The position numbers and the translations under genes were made by a program. Of a stretch of DNA of 64,000 bases, positions 45,790 to 56,011 are shown one piece after another. Every line of letters begins with the position of its first letter. The first letter of the stretch is position 1. The stretch is from Globisporangium splendens (lineage: Eukaryota > Oomycota > Peronosporomycetes > Pythiales > Pythiaceae): positions 22,706-86,705 of the forward strand of contig VFIW01000151.1 in NCBI GenBank assembly GCA_006386115.1, in the 5' to 3' direction. The notes beneath the pieces are model-generated. The model saw nothing but the letters and a program-made list of their open reading frames with translations, made no database searches and was not told the origin of the DNA.

Positions 45790-48700
45790 ATGAATATGGA
45801 GCAACCAAAGGAGGGGGCCGCGCGGAATGAAGCTCCGGACGGAGTTTCCACGAAGACAGCCATCACGCTGCGGAGTGGGCAGGCGCAAGTCGACGCAGAG
45901 ATGGCAGTACGAGCGTCACAGCACGGGAAAGGGGGAGCCCCAGATCCTGTGCGCACGAACGATACGGTCCAATTAAAAACAGGAGGACAAGACAAGTCTG
46001 GGACCATTGAGGAAGGCACGACGCCAACACGTGCGGAAGGCTCTCGAAAAGAAGCGTCGACGGAGACTGCACCAGTGGAGAGATACGAAGCCCTCTCGGC
46101 GAAGTTGCGTGTGTCACCAAACGCGGTCAACAGAGTGGAGATTGAATACGAAGTGCGGTTAATGTTCACAGCTCTTTACAACGGGATGCGGATTCTGGAG
46201 AAACCAAAAAAGGCGAACGACAATTACCCAGCACTAAACGGAGAAGAAGCGGACGCGCTGGTGGACCTTTTCCGTCTATTGGCAGTTGAAAAGGGAAAAT
46301 CCTTTCCGGAGTGGAAGCGGACGAACCAAGATTTATGCAAGGATATGCACCGGTCGTCGTGGACAGTGGTAGCGGTTATCCAAAAGAGAATTTACCAGAA
46401 CAGGCTCGCAGCAGAAACCAAGGCTTCGCCATGGGGTTCGCAAACGAGCACCAGCACTCAAACAAACGTCAAAGAGCAAGGCACCCAGCCCTTCATCTTC
46501 CAATCGGACAAATACTCGGTGGAGGAGAAACGCAACATGATCCGACATTGCAAGCAAAAGTTCGAGTACTCAGTGACCCTGCGCCAGCCGACATCGATGG
46601 AATGGGAAATTATGCTAGCGATCGTGGAAGGCGAACTCCTGATTCGACACTTGCCTCAATTCCTTCGACGAGTATGTGATGGGGACACCCTCTTCCGTTT
46701 CCAGAACACCATCGCGGCTCAGGTGGAAGGAGAGCTGGTCGGCAAATTATCGGATGCGACGCAAGTCTACAAAGATCATCAGTCGACCGGACGAATCGTG
46801 GAAGCCATCTTGCAAGCAGCGAGATTCTGCAATGACGGCAAAATGGAAGAGACAATGGCGATGCTGAGAGACCTCAAAGCTGCGGAATATAATGACAGCA
46901 CTCACTCTCTCCACTTCTATTTCTTTGACAGGAGCACAGCTGCGAAATGGGACAGAATGACGATCCCCTTCCGACGCCAATTGGTGCATCTCATATCCGC
47001 GCACCCGACGGAGACAACCGGAGAGCGACCGGAGGCAGACAGCGTGTGGAACAGGCAATTGGGAGCGGACGGGCTACAGAATGCAGAATCGAGATCCAGG
47101 TACAAAATTCAGCTTTTGAACACTGCTCGCTCAATGAATATGTCCTGTTTTTAGAATACTTGAAGCAGACGACAGGCAAGCGATTCTACGCCTACCCACT
47201 CGATAAATACGGTCCAATATCCCACCAATCGCAGTGGTGGGAGGTACTCTTTGAAGAGGAATCATGTCCAAAAGCGCTTATCGATGTCAGACGAATTATT
47301 TGGCGAGGGCGAACGATCATCCTGCACCACGCATCCAAGTACAGAATGGCTCCTTGTTTAATCTGCGGGGCAGCGGGACATTTCGCGCGAACGTGTAAGG
47401 CAACGGAACAGGAACTAAAAACTAACAACTGTATTCACGCAGACGATGAGACCGTGAGTAAACTCCCGAGAAAGCCAACCACTTTCACCAGTGCAGCGGA
47501 AATTAAGGAGTCTGTCTCAGACGGCATTGACAAAAAGAAACAGCCACTTCAACCCGCAACAGAGAATCCTCACGCCAGTGGGGAAAACAAGCCGAGCGAG
47601 AACACGAATCCCGTGACGCCTGATGAGACAAACACGTCCAGCCCACAACCGAACTCCAACCCAAATGATCTAACAAAAAATGTGTCGTTTACAGTGAAAA
47701 CAGGAATTTCAGTACAACAAACCGGCAATCTCAAAGAACAGGCGAAGGCGAAACCAAACGATGGAGCAGCGAACACAAAAGGACCCGCGTCAAAGGCAAG
47801 CCAGAAAAATGGACCAAGACAAATTTCCAAGGATGACATCCGGTGGGCAAAAGAGCTGATGCGCTTCCGACGAGATATGGACGAGTTAATGAAGGTGCAC
47901 GTGGAAAGACAAACCGAGGTCAACCCGAATCGTAACGACATCATGGACTGGGATGGGGAGTACACGATTCAAGACGTGATGGACGCCAACGGACTTGCAG
48001 AAGCAACAACACCACCTACCGGAAATTGCCAATTTTATGCAGTGGCGGAAGCGATGCTCCAAATCGTGCATGACAACATGGCAAATGAGAAGCTGCTCGA
48101 GGCCACGGCGAGCAGAATCAAGCAAAGCATGAACGCGGCCGCACGTCTCAACTTCGATCTCGAATTTCCTGAAGGAACTCATTTGGGAATACTCGAAGCA
48201 CTGGGGAGAGGGGATCGGAAAATGAGCCCAAAAGAAAGGAGAGCAGATGTTCTCGACTTTTTCAGTGATATCGCAAGCAGCTCCTCCAGCCGATCTTCCA
48301 CGCTGCCAGGATCCCTGTGGGGTGGCCCGGAGTCTTTGCGGATGGCTGCCAAGGCTTTGCAGAGAAAAATCTTCGTGCTGATCGAGACAACGTACGGAGA
48401 CCGTAAGGGCTTTGCAATTTACAAGCCGCAATCCAGAGTCCATGGAGGTGGCCAGTTTTTGTCAGCCAAAGAATATGTGTGCACAGGGAAGCAATGGGAA
48501 GACGAGCTCCGTCAAGACAGAAACGAAGCAGAGGCCACGAGCAGTCCGCTACCAATTGTAATGAAATTCGCAAACGAACACTACAACAGTCTGCACTTCA
48601 GAACCTTTAACGACCCAACGCCACTGGCGAATATGACGAGCTCATCACTAGCGAAGCATCTCCAAGGATCCGTGAGGAGCAAGGCGGAGTTCAAGACGGA

Positions 48701-49763
48701 CCGATCTGGTCAATTCGAAGACGATCGAGAAACAGACGATTCGATGGAGGACAGCGACAATTCCAGTTTGGGAGAGTCAGTGTGGACTCCATCGCTGGAC
48801 GAGCGAGAAAAGTTCGAGCCAAACCAGCTCAGCGGACAACACGGCTGGTCGTTCGCATCGCAGGAGAATCAGCTTGTGGTATATCACTCGCCCACAATCG
48901 AGTTACCTCCACAACCCAGGAAGCGAGAGAGAGACGAAACCCTGATGCTCACAGCAATAGATGGTGACGTCGCGATAAACCTGAACAGCCCCAATATCCC
49001 CCTCAAGAAAACCAAAACGCTCTCGAGACGTTTGGCGGTCGAAGGAGACTCCATGCAGAAACGAAGAGACCTCGAGCGCACGCTGCAGGAGCATTGGGAA
49101 GGGTTCCAGGAGCAATGGAAGCAAGAAACCAAATGCCCCTTTCCTCTGCTCTCGTCCAATCGTGATGTATGGGCGCAGGCAGCTCTCAATGAGTGGGAGC
49201 GAATTCTAGCGATGTTGAAGACGTCGCCAGGGCCGCATCACATATTGAATCATCTCAGCGGGCCAACGCTAGTGGACTTGACGCAAGTTCTGCGCGAACA
49301 GGTGATTGAGGAAGGACTCAAACGTCTTTCATACCGCACCGATCAAGCAGTAACCAGGGTATGGATTACAGGTTGGTTTGACAGGATTGCAACGGCAACC
49401 ACGAAGCAACAACGGGCCGCACTGCTCAACTCCAAGGAAGACTGGTTGACGCTTGGAAAAATGAAGTACGGTGGCCTCGAAGTTCTGCGACTTTGTCACC
49501 CGACCCAGCAAGAGAAGCTCAGCCGCTACATCATCTGCACAGTGGTGTATGAGGAGAAGCTGCAGACGTTCAGGTCCATTGACGCCGAAGACCAAGACAA
49601 CCTGTACGAGGCGATTGAAGACTTTTGTGCGATGTTGAAGCAAACCAGAGAACTTAAAGCAGCCTTCAAGAGTGGAGAGGAGCTCAGCGAGTGGTTAGCT
49701 CTATCGGTGATCATGGCTCAAGTCACCATGGAAGTGGACTCGGTCGAGCCCTCAAGGTACTAA
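45790..49763 (+). pseudogene. LINE ORF1: gag-like protein with CCHC knuckle and OTU-like protease
   Basis: The first ATG in frame is at 45790. One frame reads to 47154 and the sense continues in the next frame from about 47090 (RIEIQVQNSAFEH), so one base is lost or gained there. Domains in order: a Lys/Thr-rich N-terminus; a helical part; a gag-type part (STAAKWDRMTIPFRRQLVHL, WWEVLFEEESCPKALIDVRR); a CCHC zinc knuckle CLICGAAGHFARTC at about 47356-47397; a low-complexity linker; and an OTU-like cysteine protease at about 48010-48605 with PPTGNCQFYAVAEAML (Cys nucleophile), WGGPESLRMAAKALQRKIFV and FANEHYNSLHF (His). OTU proteases cleave ubiquitin linkages; in an element this could counter host control or process the product. 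After the OTU comes a charged helical C-terminus. Confidence 0.8.
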
Positions 49764-49812
49764 AGGCGCGACACCAACAGGTAACCAAGGTGGCAGTAGC
49801 CCAGGCACAGAA

Positions 49813-51204
49813 ATGTACGCCGCGCTACATGCCCTCAAGAATGCATTTTACAAAAACCAAAAAAAGGAAAAAAGACCATGTCCTAACACGGTACTGGTAT
49901 TAACTCAGAACGTGTGCGGATTCAAAAAGAAAGAACGAACAAAGTGGTTAGAGGATCTCAAGGGGGCACTAACCGCAGAAAAGTATGATATCATTTATTT
50001 ACAGGAGACGAGGATCACCACAGCCAAAGAAGAACGCAGACTCCAACATTACTGGAACCGAATATGGGGGGTTGCAAACCTGGACGAACCAACGTCCTTT
50101 TGGTCCATCCATCCAGACGCGACCGGCGGAGTTGGCAATACTCACAAATCCGAAGACGATTAGCGAAACACAACTGATCGAGGAATCCAAGTGGACGAAT
50201 CGCACAGTCGCTATCAAGTCCAAGGGAGTGGTGTGGATTAATGTGTACGCACCCAACAAGAAATCAGAGCGAGAACACTTCTTCCGACGCCTAAACGAGG
50301 AGTTCGGGACTCATCGTAGCAGCAGTGCTCGGAGGTGACTTCAATTGTGTGCTCGACAAGCAACGGGACCGGTACCAAAGAGGAGTTCGGCTACCTGTGC
50401 AGTGCGAGAGTGCAGAACTGAGACGACTAGTGACGGAGTGGAACATTTACGACGCACGGGAGCTAGTGGAGGATCCGGAGTGGCCAGTGCAGAGGGAACC
50501 GACGGAGCATTTCACATACTGGAGAAAAAACTCAGCCAGTCGACTCGACCGATTCTATATCGCAGGAAACCTGGGCAGCGCCGTGCAATGGGAAGCCATA
50601 GAGCTACCCAAGCGCTACTCGGATCACCAAGCAGTGGTGCTGCATATGAAATGGACGAGTCAACCGCAGAGACCAAAGAGAGTGAACAAGTACAGGTACC
50701 CGATGCGAACCTCGCGTCCTGACTTGGTGCGGACTGGGGTGCAAAAGGCAATCGCTCACGATCTGGAGCTGATGCAGAGTGAAGGGTCAATCGTTTGGAG
50801 CCAACCTGGAGCAGCGTATCATCAAAGCAATACTGAGAGTAAGTCGAGCAGAGAAGCGGCAAGTACGAAGATATCGGCAAAAGTTGGAGGATCAGCAGCA
50901 CCGACCGGCAAACCGCACAAGGCGTCAGCTGATCGAAGAACAAGCAAACGCGGCAAGAGAGGCAGTAGAGTTTAAATTCGGCAAGTATATGCAAGCAACG
51001 CAGGGGGATGTTCGCCACTTCTTTCGGAGGATCGCCAACTGGCAGCGGGATCAAACAATTTCGCGATTGGAACCGACTCCCGGAAGGTACCACTCACCAA
51101 ACGCGAGTCTGGCGGACATCATGGGGGCAGAATGACACCAAATCACTGGCCAGAGCCATGCTGCGGTCTCTCCGCAGAAGGCTGAACTGCGATTTGATGC
51201 ACTG
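49813..51204 (+). pseudogene. LINE ORF2 N-terminal part: APE-type endonuclease
   Basis: The endonuclease that nicks target DNA is readable in three frames. The first has LTQNVCGF and DIIYLQETRI (catalytic Glu). The second has WINVYAPNKKSEREHFFRRL. The third has MLGGDFNCVLDKQRDRYQ and SASRLDRFYI, then YSDHQAVVLHM, the GDFN and SDH signatures of APE endonucleases. Frames change near 50110 and 50330 and again near 50790. A TGA at 51133-51135 interrupts the frame that continues into RT, where a Trp codon (TGG) would fit. The enzyme cannot be made intact. Confidence 0.8.
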
Positions 51205-52752
51205 GTGTACATTCCGGGAACTCGAAAAGTCACGGAAGCGCAAAACCAAGACTTGATGGCACCCATCACTGAAAAAGAAGTACGAGAGGCGATCGCGGCT
51301 TTACATCGGCATAAGGCAGGTGGCGTGGATAGTCTGAACAATGACTTCTACAAGGATTGCGAGGACGTGATGGTTGAAGTTTTGGTGCAGGAATTCAACA
51401 ACATCCAACGCGGGGCACCCATGCCACGATCATTCGGTCAAGGAATCGTGATACCGTTGCGCAAGAAAGGAGATTCGCCAAACCCCCTCGACTACAGACC
51501 AATCACTCTGCTTACGACCACTTACAAGTTGTTTGCAAAAGTCTTGGCAACAAGGCTGCAAGACATCCTTCTGTGGATCATCGGGGAAGCACAACAAGGC
51601 TTTGTACGCGACCGACTGATGGAGAACGCGATCCTCATCATGCAAGCCGCATTGGACAAAGCGTACCACAACAGTGCTGAAGGGTTGGATGACGCTCCGG
51701 GAATTGCGATGCTTGACTTCATGAAGGCTTACGACACATTGGACAGAGATTTTCTGTACCTTGTGCTGAGCAAGTTCGGCTTTGGGCGACAATTTGTGGA
51801 TTTAGTACGTCGAATGCACTCGGACACTACAGCGCAGTACCTGGTGAACGGTGAAGTGTCGAGAGAATGGGAGGTCAAGTCGGGAATTCGTCAAGGTTGC
51901 CCCCTCTCCCCTCTCCTGTTTATCGTTGCCGCGGAGATTCTCGCACTGGCAATACAACAAGACCCCCATCTAGAAGGTATTCGCGTGACCAGATCCGGAG
52001 CAGAACCCCATCTCATTTCGACCTTCGTCGATGACTCCGCCGTCTTTTTGAAACAAGGGAAACAGCTGCCTCGACTGATGCAGCTGCTGTCCGAGTTCGG
52101 CCAGCAATCAGGTCTGCACGTGCAACCAACGAAAAGCAGCTACATCTGTCTCAACACAGCAGTAGTCCAGGAACAAAGATGCGGCATTCCGGTCCTGAAG
52201 CATGGAGAGACGGTGAGGTACCTTGGCATCCAAATAGGTACCGGGAACATCACGCAAGCTAATTGGGAGGACCGCCTGCAAAAGCTCCGAACCAGATTGA
52301 TCATCGCGGCCAAAGTCTCCAACAGTGTGGTGGGGAGAGTGCTTATACTGAATTCGGTCTTACTGCCGTCGATTCTGTTCACTGCCGGCTACATCAAGCC
52401 CCCAGCGAAAGTCGTGGATCAGCTAGTGAATCTACAAAAGCAGTTTTTGTGGCAATCAACACTCGGCACAGACGGCACGAGGCACAAGGTGAGTCCTTCC
52501 CTGCTCTACTTGCCGGTCAAGGAAGGAGACATAGGTCTCTATTCAATACGTCTTGCAATAAAGCGACAAGAGATGCGGCGGACAACTCGGTGGCTACAGC
52601 GAGCGCGAGACAAGTATACAGAAGCTTGGCATGAACAGGTGCATCGGGACAAAAGTCAAAACCGGGGATGTTGCGCGATTTCACCAAAGGAGCGAAGCCA
52701 GCTAGCACAGACAAGGCTGTGCCAGACAAACAATATTCACAGACTCGGGTGA
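51205..52752 (+). CDS. LINE ORF2: reverse transcriptase domain
   Basis: A 515-codon open stretch with all main RT blocks: HKAGGVDSLNNDFYKDC, LDYRPITLLTTTYKLFAKVL, EAQQGFVRDRLMENAIL, IAMLDFMKAYDTLDRDFLYL (first catalytic Asp), GIRQGCPLSPLLFIVAAEIL and STFVDDSAVFLKQG (catalytic FVDD). It copies element RNA at the nicked target. It is framed by nonsense codons at both ends (51135 and 52752), the frame itself continuing beyond each, so it is part of a broken ORF2. Confidence 0.88.
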   Translation: MYIPGTRKVTEAQNQDLMAPITEKEVREAIAALHRHKAGGVDSLNNDFYKDCEDVMVEVLVQEFNNIQRGAPMPRSFGQGIVIPLRKKGDSPNPLDYRPITLLTTTYKLFAKVLATRLQDILLWIIGEAQQGFVRDRLMENAILIMQAALDKAYHNSAEGLDDAPGIAMLDFMKAYDTLDRDFLYLVLSKFGFGRQFVDLVRRMHSDTTAQYLVNGEVSREWEVKSGIRQGCPLSPLLFIVAAEILALAIQQDPHLEGIRVTRSGAEPHLISTFVDDSAVFLKQGKQLPRLMQLLSEFGQQSGLHVQPTKSSYICLNTAVVQEQRCGIPVLKHGETVRYLGIQIGTGNITQANWEDRLQKLRTRLIIAAKVSNSVVGRVLILNSVLLPSILFTAGYIKPPAKVVDQLVNLQKQFLWQSTLGTDGTRHKVSPSLLYLPVKEGDIGLYSIRLAIKRQEMRRTTRWLQRARDKYTEAWHEQVHRDKSQNRGCCAISPKERSQLAQTRLCQTNNIHRLG

Positions 52753-52770
52753 GAGTATCTCTGTGAAGAC

Positions 52771-54841
52771 TTGGTGGCGGCAGAGAGACGCAATCCCGCG
52801 TGGAAAGACGATCTGAAGCAGCAAATGGAATCCTTGCTACCGACCCTGGACCTTGAGTGGAGATCAGACGGACGTGTAGGTGTGTACTTTGGGAGAAAAC
52901 CTGAGCAGACGATTCATCAACTGTCGGAAGAGACTCGAGCCTTCTGGCCATCCTTTCAGTGGAACGACAACCCCTGGATAATCGACAGTCAAGGCGAGCA
53001 GTGTACAGTCAAAACGGTTCCTTTCCTGAAGGAATGCAATTTGGCCAGCTTCAACGTGAGACGGGAAGAAGAGCGAGTGTTCTCCGTGCGGCTACCAACC
53101 ATGACGGCGACTCTCACGTTCAAACGAATGACCACCCTTGCGAAAACTCGTAACCAGCATCATTCTATGCTCACCGGAGATAGAAATCGATGCAGGCAAC
53201 CAGTTGAACAGTCACCAGGAGCCGTGGAGCAGGAAACACACAAAACGAGAGTACAAGTGGATCAGCAACGGCATGGGAACCATCATCGCGGTGCCAGTAT
53301 CGGAGGGGAGCCACACGGACTACATCCAGATGCAACGGCAAGCAAACGGAGTTCTCTGGACAGTGACCGACTGGGCTGGGGATGCTACCTGTCAACAAGA
53401 CGTGGCAATGATCGAAGAAGAAATAAAAACTGTAGGGTGGACATTCAAACCGCACCCGCTCACGACTCACTGTCCGTGGCTGGTGCATGAACGTACTCCC
53501 CCAAACAGTGTCCAGAAGACAATTGACCGAGCACGAACACGAAGGTTGCACAGCAAGTTGTATCAAGGTCTCGGAGGACTCATAGACAAGCCCAACGAAG
53601 TCGCGAAAACTGACCAGTGGTACAGTCGTGTGCAGTATCGACTACCAGCACATCTATGGAAACAGCGAGGATGTCTTACGCCGTATCAGATGTGGACGAC
53701 ATACCGGATTTCTACGATGCAGCTCAACCTGTTCCATCCGGGAAGGATCGAGTCTTCGGCATGCCCAAGCAATGCCGGATGTGGGGAGACAAAAGAAACT
53801 ATCTCACACATAGTCTGGAGTTGCAAGCGAGCACAAGCCGCGTGGACGGCCTTCCTCGGACGATGGATGGGTCGAACATTGACGAATCAAGCACTCAACC
53901 TCTTCCTGCCTCATATTGCTAGTCGCACAGCCCCGCCAGGTCAACGATCTTTGCTCCGGGAATTGGAAAAGCACTTCGGGTTCATTACTCCGGAACACTC
54001 GACAGCATTACAGAAACTTTGGTTTATCGTCACATCAAGCATCCCAGTACTGCTGTGGAGAACGAGAGTGGAAATAGTGCATGAACGACAACATCTCACT
54101 ATTGAAGAAAGTACCCAGCGAGTGTGGACAGCGTGTGTGATGCAAGTGCGGGCTGTGGCTCATCGGATGAGAAGGCTCAAAGGAGAAAAGATCAATGCAA
54201 CTTGCCTGAGTCAACTGCTCAGCGTACTGGAGAGACAAGACTTGTCGCGCCAACTAGAAACATGGGGGACGGCGCGTTTGTATTTCGATGGAGGTGCACG
54301 CGGCAACCCAGGTCCAGGAGGCAGCGGTTGGACACTCGTCTTCCTGAATGAACGTAGCAATCGATGGGAACCCAAAGCATGCGGCTATGCGTACATGGGA
54401 CCACAAGTCACGAACAATTGGTGCGAATACAGCGCACTGAAAGATGGCCTGGCATACAGTGCACACTACCTACAGCACTATGAAGTCAAGTTGGAAGTCT
54501 TCGGAGACAGCCAAATGATTATCGCAGCCCAGAACGGGTTCTCTTCTATACGCCAGACCAAGTTGCAGCCACTAGCAGTTCGGGTAAACCAAATCATCGC
54601 CAACTTTGCGTGGACCTCCTGGAATCACGCAAAACGAGAACAAAACAAGATGGCCGATCTTCTCGCCAACATGGCAATGGACTCCAAGAATACGAAGAAA
54701 CTCACCGACGAATCGCGGGGAAATGATCAAGTTGTTCTGTCCCAAGTCGCAGCTCTACTCGACAATGATATCGGTGCCACACCGTCAAAACTAAGAAACA
54801 CCTCACTGTCAGCAGTGTTAATGAGGCTCAGGAATTCTTAA
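52771..54841 (+). pseudogene. LINE ORF2 C-terminal part: Cys/His motif and RNase H
   Basis: It continues from RT in the same frame after a TGA, then shifts frame near 53150 and reads open to TAA at 54841. A Cys/His motif (CGETKETISHIVWSC) of the kind found at LINE ORF2 ends is at about 53780-53825. The RNase H domain is at about 54270-54700, with LYFDGGARGNPGPGG (first Asp), NNWCEYSALKDGL (Glu), EVFGDSQMII (Asp) and QNKMADLLANMAMD (last Asp), so all four catalytic residues are present. The domain would remove the RNA strand after cDNA synthesis. Confidence 0.85.
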
Positions 54842-55059
54842 GCTGTATGTAGATCATAAGTTAAATAGAATTACCTTCTCTCACTCTTTCATCTACTAAT
54901 TTATGAATGGACTGCAGAAGCCAGTACTTCTGCGCTGCGATGCTTTGCGCTGCGATGCCTTTGGCTTTTCAGCTCCGGTAAGGCATTTTACAATTCGTGA
55001 CACATTACCAAGTCATATACACTGCAACCATGATCTCTAACTGAACCATTTGCCAGTTC
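54842..55059. other. LINE 3' region
   Basis: Probable 3' untranslated end of the LINE. A short direct repeat (CTGCGCTGCGATGC) lies near 54930. Confidence 0.35.
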
Positions 55060-55327
55060 TTATTTGCTGACGATTGAGTACACCAGTTTAAGTGCAACTT
55101 CTGTGGCATGACGTGAAAGCAAGCCAGTGGCAGCGGCTTCAGCAACCTTGTTAGCATCCTGATGGTAAAACACCCCTACTATGCAGCTCTCTTCGAAGAA
55201 TATCAGCAGCGCTAGATAAGTATCCTTTCTAGCGACGGCTACGTAAAGGAGCGCATGGCGGATGTTTACCGTTGGATAGAGTGGGTATTTGAAAGAAACA
55301 CTCCATTGAGTGAGGTGGATGACCCTC
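55060..55327 (-). pseudogene. coding-like fragment cut by LTR
   Basis: A minus-strand frame of about 88 codons (YPLYPTVNIRHALLYVAVAR, ESCIVGVFYHQDANKVAEAA, ending LKLVYSIVSK and a stop) reads like part of a folded cellular protein. The frame runs into LTR A at 55328, where the sequence becomes LTR, so it may be the C-terminal exon of a host gene interrupted by the insertion. The family is not recognised and no matching rest was found on the far side of the element. Confidence 0.3.
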
Positions 55328-55935
55328 TGTAAGAGGCTATCCGAGACAGCCTCAAACACAGCACTCACGCTTGCGCTTGAAGAGGAAGACTTGAGAGGAA
55401 CTTGGCAAAAATGCAACTGAATTGAAATGAGCTTATGGTTCCTGACACTACATGTAAAACACCACTAGGGCTCCTAGAGGTTTTATAACTAAAACCTAAA
55501 CATGCAGAAATAAAACCTATGAATATGATATATAAAACCTTGGGTACACTGAGGCCGAACCTACGGGATCTACTGGAAACTTGAACTTGAAGTACCGCGG
55601 GGATTCTCTGCGAAGTGATTGGCTCTGCCACTCACTTCAGACGGTAGAGACACGTTGCTCTCATCACCAGTGTTGTTTCCCAAGTAGGAACCATCATTCA
55701 CGTGTCTAGAGTACTGTTGTGCGTAATCACGCTGAATCTCAATGATTGCGAGCGACCAACACTCAACTCAGACACAGATTGCTCTGACGTCAGACGATGA
55801 CGTCACCTGTGCATGTGGGGATCACTCTTATGTGTTTCACCCAATATCTTCGCACCCACAATGCACTTCCACAAGGTGGTGTGTGACACACACAAAGAGC
55901 CACCTTGCATGTAATGGCAGCCTGAGCCCATTACA
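55328..55935 (+). repeat. gypsy LTR A, plus orientation
   Basis: 608 bp, beginning TGTAAGAGGC and ending in a TGTAATGG...CCCATTACA palindrome at 55910-55935. It aligns along its length on the plus strand with LTR C and with the reverse complement of LTR B (shared TTTTATAACTAAAACCTAAA, GATATATAAAACC, TTGAACTTGAAGT, GTGATTGGCT), but is clearly more diverged and lacks the TACTGATTAGTACATG repeats of B and C. A TATA box (TATATAAAAC near 55530) and two TGACGTCA sites (55785-55792, 55798-55805) are present. Transcription from it would run rightward into the antisense ORF at 56012. Confidence 0.8.
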
Positions 55936-56011
55936 TCATCCCTCCCTTAAAGTTCCATCACGGACTTTACTTCTTTCGGAAGAGGCACCCGCTCTCACTT
56001 TCCAATTGACC

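Larger units (their letters stand above)
45604..54900 (+). mobile_element. LINE (non-LTR retrotransposon) with OTU, APE, RT and RNase H, inactive
   Basis: About 9.3 kb inserted just downstream of kinase gene A2: homology to the A1 flank stops at about 45603. ORF1 (gag-like, CCHC knuckle, OTU-like protease) and ORF2 (APE endonuclease, reverse transcriptase, Cys/His motif, RNase H) are recognisable in order. The RNase H puts it near the I/Tad/R1-type LINEs. Coding is broken by about five frameshifts and two stops, so it is not autonomous. The 3' end is not marked by a clear poly(A) or repeat tail, and no target-site duplication could be identified. Confidence 0.85.

Noticed and set aside
55328..55935. 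LTR A as a solo LTR
   Set aside because: Flanking bases (CCCTC left, TCATC right) are not a target duplication, and a polypurine-like tract and ORF lie directly beside it.
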